Program-made: the position numbers and the translations under genes | Source: Microvirga makkahensis | GTDB lineage: Bacteria; Pseudomonadota; Alphaproteobacteria; Rhizobiales; Beijerinckiaceae | NCBI RefSeq assembly: GCF_009830105.1 | Contig: NZ_WURB01000001.1 | Span: 124,001 to 188,000 of the forward strand | Length of the DNA stretch: 64,000 bases | Direction of reading: 5' to 3' | The notes under the pieces: generated by a model | The model's database searches: none | Told to the model about the DNA's origin: nothing | What the model saw: the letters and a program-made list of their open reading frames with translations, nothing else | In this document: in pieces, positions 37,132 to 45,552 of the stretch | How positions within the stretch are numbered: position 1 is the stretch's first letter | How the letters are laid out: each line of letters opens with the position of its first letter

Positions 37132-38115
37132 ATGCGTCAGCTCACCGTTTCCATCGACCGCTTTCCCATTGCGGGCAAGTTCACCATCTCCCGCGGCTCG
37201 CGCACCGAGGCCGCCGTGGTCACGGCCACGATCACGGAGAACGGGGCCGTCGGACGCGGGGAATGCGTGCCCTACCCGCGCTACGGAGAGACGGTGGAGG
37301 GCGTGGTGGCGGCGATCGAGGCGCTCCGCCCCCGGATCGAGAGCGGACTCACCCGCGAGGCACTTCAATCCGCCATGCCGGCAGGGGCCGCCCGGAACGC
37401 GGTCGATTGCGCCCTCTGGGACCTGGATGCGAAGCGCTCGGGCATCCGGGCCCATGTGACCGCGGGCCTGACCCGCTGGCAGCCCGTGACCACCGCCTAC
37501 ACGATCAGCCTCGACACGCCCGAGGCCATGGCGGAGGCGACCGCCAGGGCGGCGGAGCGCCCGATCCTGAAGGTGAAGTTCGGCGGCCCTGAGGGCGACC
37601 TCAAGCGTATCCGCGCCGTGCGCCGGGCTGCGCCGGATGCGACCCTCATCGCCGATGCCAACGAGGGCTGGACGGAAGCGAATATCGAGGCGCACCTCGC
37701 AGCCTGCGCCGAGGAGGGCTATGCCCTCGTCGAGCAGCCCCTCCCTGCCAAGGCCGACGGGTTTCTGGCCAGGATCGCGCGGCCCGTGCCCGTCATGGCC
37801 GATGAGAGCGTTCATGATCGTGCCAGCTTGGAGCGGCTCGTCGGGCTTTATGACGTTGTGAACATCAAGCTCGACAAGACCGGCGGCCTCACGGAGGCGC
37901 TGGCCCTTGCCGATGTAGCGGAAGCTCTCGGCTTTTCGCTCATGATCGGCTGCATGGTCGGCACCTCGCTCGCCATGGCTCCCGCCCTCATGCTGGCGCC
38001 ACGCTGCCGGTTCGTGGACCTGGATGGCCCGCTCCTCCTCGCCAGGGACCGGGAGCCCGGCCTGAAATACGAGGGCAGCCTCGTCTACCCGCCGGAGCCT
38101 GCGCTCTGGGGCTGA
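37132..38115 (+). CDS. dgcA: Enolase-superfamily epimerase/racemase (DgcA / Ala-Glu epimerase type)
   Basis: A 327-residue enzyme of the muconate-lactonizing-like enolase superfamily. The active-site pattern is complete: KxK in LKVKFGG, metal ligands in ADANEGW, VEQPLP and ADESVHD, and the second base lysine in NIKLDKTGG. The closest named types are L-Ala-D/L-Glu epimerase (peptidoglycan peptide recycling) and the N-acetyl-D-Glu racemase DgcA; the sequence does not decide between them. The ATG at 37132 is clear. Its end overlaps the 3' end of the convergent MFS gene by about 30 bases. Confidence 0.85.
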   Translation: MRQLTVSIDRFPIAGKFTISRGSRTEAAVVTATITENGAVGRGECVPYPRYGETVEGVVAAIEALRPRIESGLTREALQSAMPAGAARNAVDCALWDLDAKRSGIRAHVTAGLTRWQPVTTAYTISLDTPEAMAEATARAAERPILKVKFGGPEGDLKRIRAVRRAAPDATLIADANEGWTEANIEAHLAACAEEGYALVEQPLPAKADGFLARIARPVPVMADESVHDRASLERLVGLYDVVNIKLDKTGGLTEALALADVAEALGFSLMIGCMVGTSLAMAPALMLAPRCRFVDLDGPLLLARDREPGLKYEGSLVYPPEPALWG

Positions 38116-39323
38116 CCCTTCAGCATCCGGATCACGACCAGCATGAGAACGAAGCCGGCGGCTCCCAGGGGAGCCATCGCCGCGAAGACCAACGGGCCGG
38201 CCTGCTCGTAGATCATGCCGCTGCCGATGGTGGAGATCGCCATCGCCAGCGCCGCAAGTGAACCATAAACGCCCTGCGCGCGCCCCCGCGCCTGCATGGG
38301 TGCGAGCGCGGTGAGCGCCGCCATGGTCCCGATATGGGTGGCCGCGAAGCTCAGTGAGTGCATGGTCTGCAGCACGAAGGTCATGGCAAGTCCCGGCTGA
38401 AAGGACATGGCCGAAAACCGCACGACCGCAGCGGCCGACCCGATGACGATCAGCCCCACGCCGGAACCTCGCCCGACCGCACGACCGAGGAAGAGGAACA
38501 CCATAATCTCGGCGATCACTCCCGCGGCCCAGAAGTAGCCGATGATGGAATCCGAGAAGCCGAAGGAGCGCCAGTGAATGCTGGCGAAGGCGTTGAGAGC
38601 GCCGTGGCTGCCCTGGGTGACCGCACCTGCAATCAGAAGCAGCCACAAAACCTTCGGCAGCCTGGGGGGAGAGCCCCTCTCCCTGCGCTGGTCCCTCGAA
38701 GAGGGCTCAGGTACCTCGTCGGGGACGACGGCCAGGGTGGCCGCAATGCCGAGAGCCGGGATCAGGGCGAGCGCGAGGATTACCACATCTGGTCCCAGGG
38801 CGCCCACGAGATAGCCGGCAAGAATATTGGTGATGAAGAACGACACGGAGCCGCTCCCCCGGATGCGCCCGTAGTTGAGCCCGGGATAGCGCTGCACGGC
38901 ATTCGTGGACACGAGATCATTGCCGGGGATGACGGCCACCTGGCCAAGAGCGACCAGGGCCACGAGCGCAATGATGGTGACGCTGTGATCCGACAGCATC
39001 AGCAAGGGAAAACACAGCATCTGTCCCAGGTGACTGGCCAGCAGCAGCCGCCTGACGCCGAAGGACCTGTCGGCGAGGCTGAGCAGCGGAGCCGTGGCGA
39101 TGATGCGGACCATGATCGGAAGAGCAACAACGACCCCGATGAGCGTGGGCGATAGGGCCTTGCTCTGAAGCCAAAGAGGGAAAAACGGCAGGTAGACGCC
39201 GTGGCTCACGAAGCTCGCTGCCTGCAGGGCACCCAGCCGGATTTCGAGGGCTCTGGTCGGAGAGATCAAGGACGGTGCTTTCGGGAATCGGCTTGAGCGG
39301 CAATGACTCCTCAATAGAGACAT
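38085..39323 (-). CDS. MFS transporter (HcaT-like)
   Basis: A 412-residue inner-membrane carrier with about 12 hydrophobic helices, the MFS_1-like/HcaT (3-phenylpropionate transporter-like) type. It opens with the family segment AASFVSHGVYLPFFPLWLQS, followed by KALSPTLIGVVVALPIMVRI and the loop ADRSFGVRR between helices 2 and 3. GRIRGSGSVSFFITNILAGY is the conserved helix-5 region. The substrate is unknown. The first 25 residues are hydrophilic, so the true start may be later. It converges on and overlaps the epimerase gene, a tight arrangement that could produce antisense ends. Confidence 0.85.
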   Translation of the reverse strand: MSLLRSHCRSSRFPKAPSLISPTRALEIRLGALQAASFVSHGVYLPFFPLWLQSKALSPTLIGVVVALPIMVRIIATAPLLSLADRSFGVRRLLLASHLGQMLCFPLLMLSDHSVTIIALVALVALGQVAVIPGNDLVSTNAVQRYPGLNYGRIRGSGSVSFFITNILAGYLVGALGPDVVILALALIPALGIAATLAVVPDEVPEPSSRDQRRERGSPPRLPKVLWLLLIAGAVTQGSHGALNAFASIHWRSFGFSDSIIGYFWAAGVIAEIMVFLFLGRAVGRGSGVGLIVIGSAAAVVRFSAMSFQPGLAMTFVLQTMHSLSFAATHIGTMAALTALAPMQARGRAQGVYGSLAALAMAISTIGSGMIYEQAGPLVFAAMAPLGAAGFVLMLVVIRMLKGQPQSAGSGG

Positions 39324-39378
39324 GTGGCCGCGACAGCCAATAGCCGACGCGCATCGGTTTGCTGATGGAGAGAAGCGG

Positions 39379-40383
39379 CTACGTCGCGTGGGCGGCCTTG
39401 ATGTGCGAGAAGAACTGGCGCGCGCTCTCGCTCCAGGTGAAGGTCTCGCCGTGGGCCCGACACCGGCTCCTCGGGATGTCCAGAGCCGCGAGAGCGGCTT
39501 TTCGCAGGTCGGGGTCGATCACCCCACACCCGGAGGAGCCGACGACGTCCACGGGACCCGTCACAGGAAAAGCCGCAATAGGAAGGCCAGACGCCAGGGC
39601 CTCGAGGAGGACGATCCCAAACGTATCGGTGAGGCTCGGGAAGACGAACACGTCGGAGGATGCATAGACCTGCGCCAAGTCCTCCCCCGCCAGCGCGCCG
39701 AGAAAGCGAGCCTCGCGATATTGCCTTTCCAGGTCGTGGCGCGCAGGCCCGTCGCCCACCACCACCTTGGTGCCCGGAAGATCGAGGGAGAGGAAAGCCG
39801 GCAGGTTCTTCTCCACCGCCACGCGGCCCACATAGAGGAAGATCGGTCCGGGGTAATCGAGGACACGTTCGTAGCGAGGGCGAAAAAGCGTGGTGTCGAC
39901 GCCTCTCGTCCAGCGCACGATGTTCCTGAATCCCCGCGCGCTCAATTCCCGCTCAAGCGAAGGCGTGCTGACCATGATCGCCTTCGCCTCGCGGTGGAAA
40001 CGGCGCAGGACGGCGTAGGAGCATGCCTCCGGGACCGGCAAGCGGGCGGCCAGATATTCGGGAAAGCGCGTGTGATAACTCGTCGTGTAGCCCCGTCGCT
40101 GCCGCCTGCACGCGATCCGCGCGGACCAGCCGAGGGGTCCTTCCGTCGCGATGTGCACATGATCGGGTACGGCTTCGGCAATGATCCGGCCGACCCGCAC
40201 CGGTCCGGCGAGGGACAGGCGGATATCCGGGTAGGTCGGCATCGGAACCGAGCGAAAACCCTCGGGGGTAAGGAATAGAACCTCCGCGCCGAAGGACGGC
40301 CCGTGCTCAGCCATGTATTCAAGCGAGCGCACGACCCCGTTGACCTGCGGACGCCAAGCATCCGTGACGATCAGGACGCGCAT
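39379..40383 (-). CDS. GT4-type glycosyltransferase, likely glycolipid synthesis
   Basis: A 334-residue GT-B glycosyltransferase. MRVLIVTDAWRPQVNGVVRS opens the acceptor domain, FLYVGRVAVEKNLPAFLSLD starts the donor domain, and VFPSLTDTFGIVLLEALASG holds the E-x7-E donor-binding motif. It overlaps the upstream PlcP-like phosphoesterase gene by 13 bases, so the two are co-translated behind one Pho-box promoter. In other bacteria a glycosyltransferase beside plcP (called Agt) attaches sugars to the diacylglycerol released by PlcP, giving phosphate-free glycolipids. That role is inferred from context; the fold is clear. Confidence 0.85.
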   Translation of the reverse strand: MRVLIVTDAWRPQVNGVVRSLEYMAEHGPSFGAEVLFLTPEGFRSVPMPTYPDIRLSLAGPVRVGRIIAEAVPDHVHIATEGPLGWSARIACRRQRRGYTTSYHTRFPEYLAARLPVPEACSYAVLRRFHREAKAIMVSTPSLERELSARGFRNIVRWTRGVDTTLFRPRYERVLDYPGPIFLYVGRVAVEKNLPAFLSLDLPGTKVVVGDGPARHDLERQYREARFLGALAGEDLAQVYASSDVFVFPSLTDTFGIVLLEALASGLPIAAFPVTGPVDVVGSSGCGVIDPDLRKAALAALDIPRSRCRAHGETFTWSESARQFFSHIKAAHAT

Positions 40384-41210
40384 CGGGCGCCTCCGTCATC
40401 AGGGGCAGCGGTTCTTTCGATTGCAAAAGAAAGGTCCGGAGCCGGCAGCTTGTGCTTGGGCGTCTCGCTCCATCGGAGCAGTTCCAGTGAGCCGTCCCAG
40501 TGCTCGACCACCACGGTGCAGGATTCCACCCAATCGCCCGTGTTCACGTAGGAGACGCCGAAATTCTCGTGCATCGCGGCATGGTGGATATGGCCGCAGA
40601 TTACTCCGTCGACCTCCTGCCGCCGCGCCTCCGCGGCCAGGAGCTCCTCGAAGCGGCTGATGAAATTCACTGCGTTCTTCACCCTCAGCTTCGCCCAGGC
40701 GGATAGAGACCAATAGGTGAGACCGAGCTTGCGCCGCACGATGTTGAGGTAAGTGTTGACGAATAGGGCCGCCGTGTAGGCCCCGTCTCCCAGGAAGGCG
40801 AGCCAGCGGGCATGCCGGACGACCAGATCGAACTGATCCCCATGGATGACGAGATAGCGTTTGCCGTCCGCCGTCTCGTGGATCGCGTGCTCGGCCAGTT
40901 CGATCCCGCCCAGGCTGACGCCCACGTAATCGCGCAGGAACTCGTCGTGATTGCCGGGCACATAGACGAGCGACGAGCCTTTGCGCACCTTTCGCAGCAG
41001 CTTCTGCACCACGTCGTTGTGGCTCTGCGGCCAGTACCAGCCCGACTTCAGCCTCCATCCGTCGACGATGTCTCCCACAAGGTAGATCGTCTCCGCATCG
41101 TAGCGCCTGAGGAAATCCAGAAGCGCCTCCGCCTGACACCCTTTCGTGCCTAAGTGGAGATCCGACAGGAACAGGGTGCGAACGCGGATCGTATCCAGGT
41201 CCCTCGGCAT
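40371..41210 (-). CDS. plcP: PlcP-like phospholipase C (LpxH-related metallophosphoesterase)
   Basis: A 279-residue calcineurin-like metallophosphoesterase, automatically often named UDP-2,3-diacylglucosamine diphosphatase. Metal ligands are complete: FLSDLHLG, YLVGDIVDGW, VPGNHDEF, VIHGDQFD and CGHIHHA. Segments such as GWYWPQSHNDVVQKLLRKVR and KLGLTYWSLSAWAKLRVKNA fit the PlcP group of Sinorhizobium, which cleaves membrane phospholipids to diacylglycerol under phosphate starvation. A Pho box 59 bases upstream and the overlapping glycosyltransferase support this over a role in lipid A. The ATG at 41210 has GAAAGGG upstream; an open frame extends to 41270, but those codons overlap the Pho box. 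Confidence 0.85.
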   Translation of the reverse strand: MPRDLDTIRVRTLFLSDLHLGTKGCQAEALLDFLRRYDAETIYLVGDIVDGWRLKSGWYWPQSHNDVVQKLLRKVRKGSSLVYVPGNHDEFLRDYVGVSLGGIELAEHAIHETADGKRYLVIHGDQFDLVVRHARWLAFLGDGAYTAALFVNTYLNIVRRKLGLTYWSLSAWAKLRVKNAVNFISRFEELLAAEARRQEVDGVICGHIHHAAMHENFGVSYVNTGDWVESCTVVVEHWDGSLELLRWSETPKHKLPAPDLSFAIERTAAPDDGGARCAS

Positions 41211-41268
41211 GCGGTGCCCTTTCTCGACATGATCTCCCTTAGCCGAACCGGATTCGCATCTCGTCCCC

Positions 41269-41297
41269 ATGACAATCCATTGGCGGATTTGTGACAG
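41269..41297 (-). promoter_or_regulatory. Three-unit Pho box (PhoB site) upstream of plcP-like gene
   Basis: On the minus strand three seven-base units recur with an 11-base period: CTGTCAC-AAAT, CCGCCAA-TGGA, TTGTCAT. The outer units differ from the CTGTCAT consensus by one base each and the central one is degenerate. The exact period and AT-type spacers fit PhoB binding. It ends 58 bases before the plcP-like ATG. Confidence 0.75.
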
Positions 41298-41373
41298 ATC
41301 CGGACCATGCCATGCGTGAGGCGCAGGCGGCCCTGTCCGATAAGGGCTTCACCTGAACAGAGGTCCGTGTTTC

Positions 41374-42339
41374 TTGTACAATTCGTTCGCTCAATGGCTC
41401 GTGATCGTGAAACCTCTTCTGGGGATCTCCCTCAAAGTCCTGTCCGCCCTCGTCTTCACCCTGATGTCGGCCACCCTCAAGACGCTGACGGACCGTTACC
41501 CGACCGGTGAAGTCGTCTTTTTCCGCTCCGCCTTCGCAATCCTGCCGCTGCTGGCGTGGCTCGCCTGGCGTGGGAACCTGATCGACGGGTTACGGACGAG
41601 GAACGTGATCGGGCACTTCAAACGTGGCATTCTCGGCACGACCGGCATGGCGTTGGGATTTACCGCCCTCTCCTACCTGCCGCTCCATGATGCGATCGCC
41701 ATCGGCTATGCCTCGCCTCTGATCGTCGTGATTCTGGCAGCCGTACTTCTGAAGGAAAAGATCCGCGCCTATCGCTGGACGGCCGTCGGTGTGGGCTTCG
41801 TGGGCGTGATGATCATGCTCTCTCCCTATCTGACGCCGGAGACGTTTGCCGGCGGAATGATGGCCGGCCCGGCCCTCGGCGCCATCTGCGCCTTTCTGGG
41901 TGCCTTCTCGTCGGCGGGCGCCATGATCCAGGTGCGGCGGTTGACCGGGACCGAAAAGACGGGAGCCATCGTGTTCTATTTCTTCGTCCTGGCCTCCGGG
42001 CTGTCCTTCTGCACCATCATCTTCGGTTGGCGCATGCCCGACGCCACGGACCTCGCCCTTTTCGTCCTTGCGGGCATCCTCGGCGGGATCGGCCAGATTC
42101 TCCTGACCGAATGCTACCGCTATGCGGACACCTCGGTCATTGCCCCGTTCGAGTACACGACCATGATCTGGGCGCTCCTGCTCGGCTGGCTCATGTTCGG
42201 AGATCTGCCGACCCCGACGATCCTGGTCGGCGCCTCCATTGTAGCCGCCACGGGCCTCTTCATCGTCTGGCGCGAACGCCGCCTTGGCCTCGAGCGAGCC
42301 CGGGAGCTCAAGGTCGCATCGCAGAAGCCCGGAGCCTGA
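41374..42339 (+). CDS. DMT family transporter (EamA)
   Basis: A 321-residue inner-membrane protein with ten hydrophobic helices arranged as two EamA repeats; typical segments are GEVVFFRSAFAILPLLAWLA, ALSYLPLHDAIAIGYASPLI and APFEYTTMIWALLLGWLMFG. EamA proteins export metabolites such as amino acids; the substrate here is unknown. The start is unclear: TTG at 41374 has AGG at usable distance, and a GTG at 41401 is an alternative. The next gene is an XRE-cupin regulator 107 bases on, which may control it. Confidence 0.87.
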   Translation: MYNSFAQWLVIVKPLLGISLKVLSALVFTLMSATLKTLTDRYPTGEVVFFRSAFAILPLLAWLAWRGNLIDGLRTRNVIGHFKRGILGTTGMALGFTALSYLPLHDAIAIGYASPLIVVILAAVLLKEKIRAYRWTAVGVGFVGVMIMLSPYLTPETFAGGMMAGPALGAICAFLGAFSSAGAMIQVRRLTGTEKTGAIVFYFFVLASGLSFCTIIFGWRMPDATDLALFVLAGILGGIGQILLTECYRYADTSVIAPFEYTTMIWALLLGWLMFGDLPTPTILVGASIVAATGLFIVWRERRLGLERARELKVASQKPGA

Positions 42340-42446
42340 CCGGGAAAATCCTCGCTGCGACGTCTCCGGCCTTGACCCGCTTCGCCTCTTATCTCACAAC
42401 CGTTTAAAGGAACGGATGTTCGGTTTTTCAGAACAGGGGCAGCGGC

Positions 42447-43064
42447 ATGGGCGTCGAAGGCAAAGAGCGGCAGCGGGACCTGGAAACGGGAGCGCAGGTC
42501 CTGTCCGGGAACATGGGCAAGACGATCCAGCGCCTGCGCAAGGCCTATAACCTGTCCCTGTCGGAACTCGCCGAGCAGTCCGGCGTGGCCAAGTCCATCA
42601 TCAGCCAGATCGAGCGGAACGAGACCAACCCGACGCTCGCGACGATCTGGCGACTCAGCCAAGCCCTCGACGTCTCCATCGAGCGGGTTCTGGCCTCGGC
42701 GGACGAGGAGCCCTTTATCGAAAAATCCTCCAAGGCGGATACCCCCATCCTCGTTTCCGACGACGGCAAGATGAAGCTCGCCATCATCGGCTGGATCAAG
42801 ACCATCGAGTGGCTCCAATGGTACGACGTGCAGTCCGAACCCGGCGGCGTGCTCGATTCCGATAGCCACCAGCGCGGATCGGTGGAATGCCTTTCCGTGC
42901 TCGAAGGCGAATTCGAGGTCGAGGTCGGGGGCGTCACTCAGCAAGCCAAGGCCGGGGAATCCCTGCGCTATCGTTGCGACCGTCCCCATTCCGTGCGCTG
43001 CATCGGCAATACCCCCGGCCGCGCCACCATGGTCTGCATCCTCAAGGCCGCCGTAATGGACTGA
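42447..43064 (+). CDS. XRE-type regulator with cupin sensor domain
   Basis: A 205-residue transcription factor. The helix-turn-helix lies at about residues 24-78 (IQRLRKAYNLSLSELAEQSG, then VAKSIISQIERNETNPTLAT). A C-terminal cupin barrel follows (about 120-200: GGVLDSDSHQRGSVECLSVL, then AKAGESLRYRCDRPHSVRC). Such regulators (PuuR/SutR-like) usually sense a small metabolite through the cupin and control an adjacent transporter or enzyme. It follows a DMT transporter on the same strand, the likely target. The ATG at 42447 adds an N-terminal tail before the HTH; an internal ATG at residue 23 is possible. Confidence 0.88.
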   Translation: MGVEGKERQRDLETGAQVLSGNMGKTIQRLRKAYNLSLSELAEQSGVAKSIISQIERNETNPTLATIWRLSQALDVSIERVLASADEEPFIEKSSKADTPILVSDDGKMKLAIIGWIKTIEWLQWYDVQSEPGGVLDSDSHQRGSVECLSVLEGEFEVEVGGVTQQAKAGESLRYRCDRPHSVRCIGNTPGRATMVCILKAAVMD

Positions 43065-43092
43065 GGCCTCCGCCTCGCCCTCGCGAATTCCC

Positions 43093-44043
43093 TTACGGTT
43101 TCGGCGCCACGTAGCCCTCCCTGTGCGGCAGGGAGAGGAGATAATCAGCCATCGCCCGGCGGTCGGCGTCCGGCAATTGCGCCGTGTTGGCCACCACCGC
43201 CCCCATCGGCCCGCCGACAGTGTCGAACAAGGGCGTCTCCCCCGTTTCGAGCAGCGTGGCGATTTCTTCGGGGCTCCAGCCGCCGATACCCGTCCGATGA
43301 GGCGTGATGTTCGGTACGGCCCCGCGCCCTTCCGGATCGGGCCCGCCTGCGAACCGCCTTTCCTCGATGATGGCTCCGGCGAAATTGCGCTCGCTGTGGC
43401 ACTCGGCGCAATGTCCCGGCCCATTCACCAGGTAGGCGCCCCGGTTCCAGCTCTCCGGCTTCGTCGGGTCCGGCGTGAACTGTTCTCCATCGAGAAAGGC
43501 CAGTTTCCACAAGCCCACGCCGCGGCGGATATTGAAGGGGAACGGCAGGTCGTGCCCGGGAGCCTTCCCCTCGACGGGCGGTAGGGTTTGCATGAAGGCG
43601 AAGAGATCCACCAGGTCCTCGCGGCTCATGCGCTGATAGGACGTATAGGGAAAGGACGGATAATAGTGCCGCCCGTCGGGCGAGGTTCCCTCCTGCATGG
43701 CGCGGATGAAGTCCGCCGTGCTCCAGGCTCCGATGCCATCCTGCTCGTGCGGGGAGATGTTGGGAACGTGGAACGTGCCGAAGGGCGATTTCAGGGCATA
43801 GCCGCCGCCGAGACGCAACTTGTCGTCCTGGTTGGGTGTGGCATGGCAGGAGGTGCAACCGCCAGCGAAGAACACGATGCGGCCGTTTTCGGGATTGGGC
43901 GTACGGTTCAAGCCCACTGGCGTCATGGCACTGGCCGATGCAGCGCCCCTTAGGGCGCGGTAGGCCATGGGAGCGGTCAGTGCCCAGAAGCCCAGCCCTC
44001 CTAGGACGGCCAGCACGACAAGCCCTATCAACGTCCGACGCAT
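43093..44043 (-). CDS. Membrane-anchored diheme cytochrome c
   Basis: A 316-residue c-type cytochrome with two heme sites, CTSCH (about residue 63) and CAECH (about 212), after an N-terminal membrane helix (TLIGLVVLAVLGGLGFWALT). Each heme domain has distal-side segments rich in Met and Pro, such as HVPNISPHEQDGIGAWSTAD and PNITPHRTGIGGWSPEEIA; the repeated NI(S/T)PH...GIG.WS pattern shows the two halves are related. It would carry electrons in the periplasm. I start at ATG 44043, which has GAGGG five bases upstream, not at the longer options. It follows the cytochrome c' gene on the same strand, about 60 bases away across a hairpin. Confidence 0.9.
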   Translation of the reverse strand: MRRTLIGLVVLAVLGGLGFWALTAPMAYRALRGAASASAMTPVGLNRTPNPENGRIVFFAGGCTSCHATPNQDDKLRLGGGYALKSPFGTFHVPNISPHEQDGIGAWSTADFIRAMQEGTSPDGRHYYPSFPYTSYQRMSREDLVDLFAFMQTLPPVEGKAPGHDLPFPFNIRRGVGLWKLAFLDGEQFTPDPTKPESWNRGAYLVNGPGHCAECHSERNFAGAIIEERRFAGGPDPEGRGAVPNITPHRTGIGGWSPEEIATLLETGETPLFDTVGGPMGAVVANTAQLPDADRRAMADYLLSLPHREGYVAPKP

Positions 44044-44063
44044 GCCTGCCCTCGACATGAAAT

Positions 44064-44083
44064 GGGCGGCCCACAGGCCGCCC
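44064..44083 (-). other. Hairpin between cytochrome c' and diheme cytochrome genes
   Basis: Perfect eight-base stem GGGCGGCC / GGCCGCCC with a four-base loop. Without a T-run it is more likely an mRNA processing or stabilising element separating the two cistrons. Confidence 0.5.
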
Positions 44084-44102
44084 GCCTTGGGTTCCGAAAC
44101 TG

Positions 44103-44540
44103 TTAAGAGCTCTTCTTGCGGAAGTCGTTGTGGCAGGCGCCGCAATTCTGGAGAACCTTCGGCATCTCCGCCTTCAGGGTCGCCTCGTCCTTGATCGACG
44201 CAAGAGCTGCGGTGGCGTCCCGATTGAGCTTCGTCAGAATCGATTCGAACTGCGCCTTGTTCTCCCAGATCGACGGAAGGGCTTCGGTCTTCGGCGCGTC
44301 CTTCGTGCTCTCAGGGAAAAGCGGTGCCGCCTTCTGGGAATTCTCGGCGAAGACCTTGAGGCCGGCCTGCACCTTGGCGAGGTCGAACGGCTCCTGACCG
44401 CGGAGCATGCCGCCGATCGGCCGGGTCTGCGCGCCCATCTGCTTCATGAGATTCTGGCGCTGCTCGACCACGTCGCTCTGTGCGATGGCCGCAGTGACAC
44501 CCAGCGCCAGGAGACCGGCGACGAAAACGGTACGCTTCAT
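44103..44540 (-). CDS. Cytochrome c'
   Basis: A 145-residue periplasmic cytochrome of the four-helix c' family. The signal peptide is MKRTVFVAGLLALGVTAAIA with cleavage before QSD; the RQNLMKQMGAQTRPIGGMLR stretch forms helix A, and heme attachment is at the C-terminus, CGACHNDFRKK. Cytochromes c' bind NO and can protect against nitrosative stress, and some act as electron carriers. A second c-type cytochrome gene follows on the same strand. The start ATG 44540 is clear. Confidence 0.93.
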   Translation of the reverse strand: MKRTVFVAGLLALGVTAAIAQSDVVEQRQNLMKQMGAQTRPIGGMLRGQEPFDLAKVQAGLKVFAENSQKAAPLFPESTKDAPKTEALPSIWENKAQFESILTKLNRDATAALASIKDEATLKAEMPKVLQNCGACHNDFRKKSS

Positions 44541-44663
44541 GGAAGTTTGTCCCTTTGGTTTTCAGACGGCCGCCATTCCCGCGAGCGGCCCAGCGGAATA
44601 TAGTACTGCACCATTTCCCTCAACGGAGTAGTCTCGCCTCATACAAATCTCTGTGAAGCAAGT

Positions 44664-44972
44664 TCACTCCACGGGCTCCCCGGCGGAAACCCAGTCCTTG
44701 AAGCCGCCTCTATAGTGCTCGTGGATGTCGAGCCCCGCGGCCTGCGCGAACTCGAGTGCCCGGACAGATCTTACGCCTGCCGCGCAGGAAAACACGATCC
44801 GCTTGCCATTCGGCAGGGACGCAGGGTCGAAGGACGAGAGTGGATGCGAGATCGAGCCGGGGATATGCCCAGCCGCGTATTCATGAAGCTCCCGCACGTC
44901 AACCAGCAGGATCGACCCGTCCTGGAGCCCATTCTTGATGTCCTCGCGATCGAGATCGACAATATTCGGCAT
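44664..44972 (-). CDS. Single-domain rhodanese-like protein
   Basis: A 102-residue rhodanese fold. The active-site loop is CAAGVRS, with the catalytic cysteine in IVFSCAAGVRSVRALEFAQ. LLVDVRELHEYAAGHIPGSI is the standard N-terminal motif. It would transfer sulfur as a persulfide, in cyanide detoxification or sulfur trafficking; no partner is evident. The ATG at 44972 has AGAGGGG eight bases upstream, so the open frame to 45014 is not used. Confidence 0.9.
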   Translation of the reverse strand: MPNIVDLDREDIKNGLQDGSILLVDVRELHEYAAGHIPGSISHPLSSFDPASLPNGKRIVFSCAAGVRSVRALEFAQAAGLDIHEHYRGGFKDWVSAGEPVE

Positions 44973-45050
44973 AGAATGCGCCCCTCTGAGAATTCCACTG
45001 CAGGCTTGGTTCATATCGGCTTAGCTGAGAGCATGACAACCTGTTCCAGT

Positions 45051-45489
45051 TCAGGCAAGCGGCGGAGTCCGCAAGACCCAGCCGGGCTGGACCATGTCAG
45101 GGTTCTTCACCGGCGGAGAGTTCGCTTGGACGATTTCGGTGTACTTTGCGCCCTTGCCCTTGCCGTAATGCTTTTCTGCAATCTCCCAGAGCGTTTCCGC
45201 TTCGGCACCGTGTACATGGTGGACGGGACGGAAGGCTGCTGGATCTGAGGAATCGCTCGTATCGACCTCCGCGACGCCATAGGTGTTGCCGAACGACAGA
45301 ATGATCTTCTCCGCTTCCTCCTGGGTGACCGTCTGGCCGGAGAGTATCACCTGATCGCCGTCGACCTGGATCCCGAGCGTGCCCGCATCGAAGCCGTGCC
45401 CCTGAACCTCCTGCTGCAGCGGCTCGGGTATAGCCGCCGCCGACGAAGATCTTGGCGCCGGCCTCCCTGATGAACTTGAAAGGATCCAT
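45051..45489 (-). pseudogene. Kbp-like BON-LysM protein gene with a frameshift
   Basis: Reads as a homologue of Kbp (YgaU), a potassium-binding protein with a BON then a LysM domain. The first 15 codons from ATG 45489 (MDPFKFIREAGAKIF) are in one frame; the rest (IPEPLQQEVQGHGFDAGTLG, ILSGQTVTQEEAEKIILSFG, then LysM ETLWEIAEKHYGKGKGAKYT to VQPGWVLRTPPL) is in another. A single-base change near 45430-45445, in a GGC-repeat stretch, would restore a protein of about 145 residues. No good start exists at the head of the second frame. It may be a true frameshift mutation, a sequencing error in the GGC run, or translational slippage. Confidence 0.75.
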
Positions 45490-45552
45490 GCGAGCCGGCT
45501 GGCGATCCGGCCAAGCAGAGACGAAGATGCATGGTCGATGCGAAGAATTCCC

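Noticed and set aside
37093..38646. 517-codon open frame antisense to the epimerase and running into the MFS gene
   Set aside because: Overlaps two well-supported genes and has a low-complexity composition.
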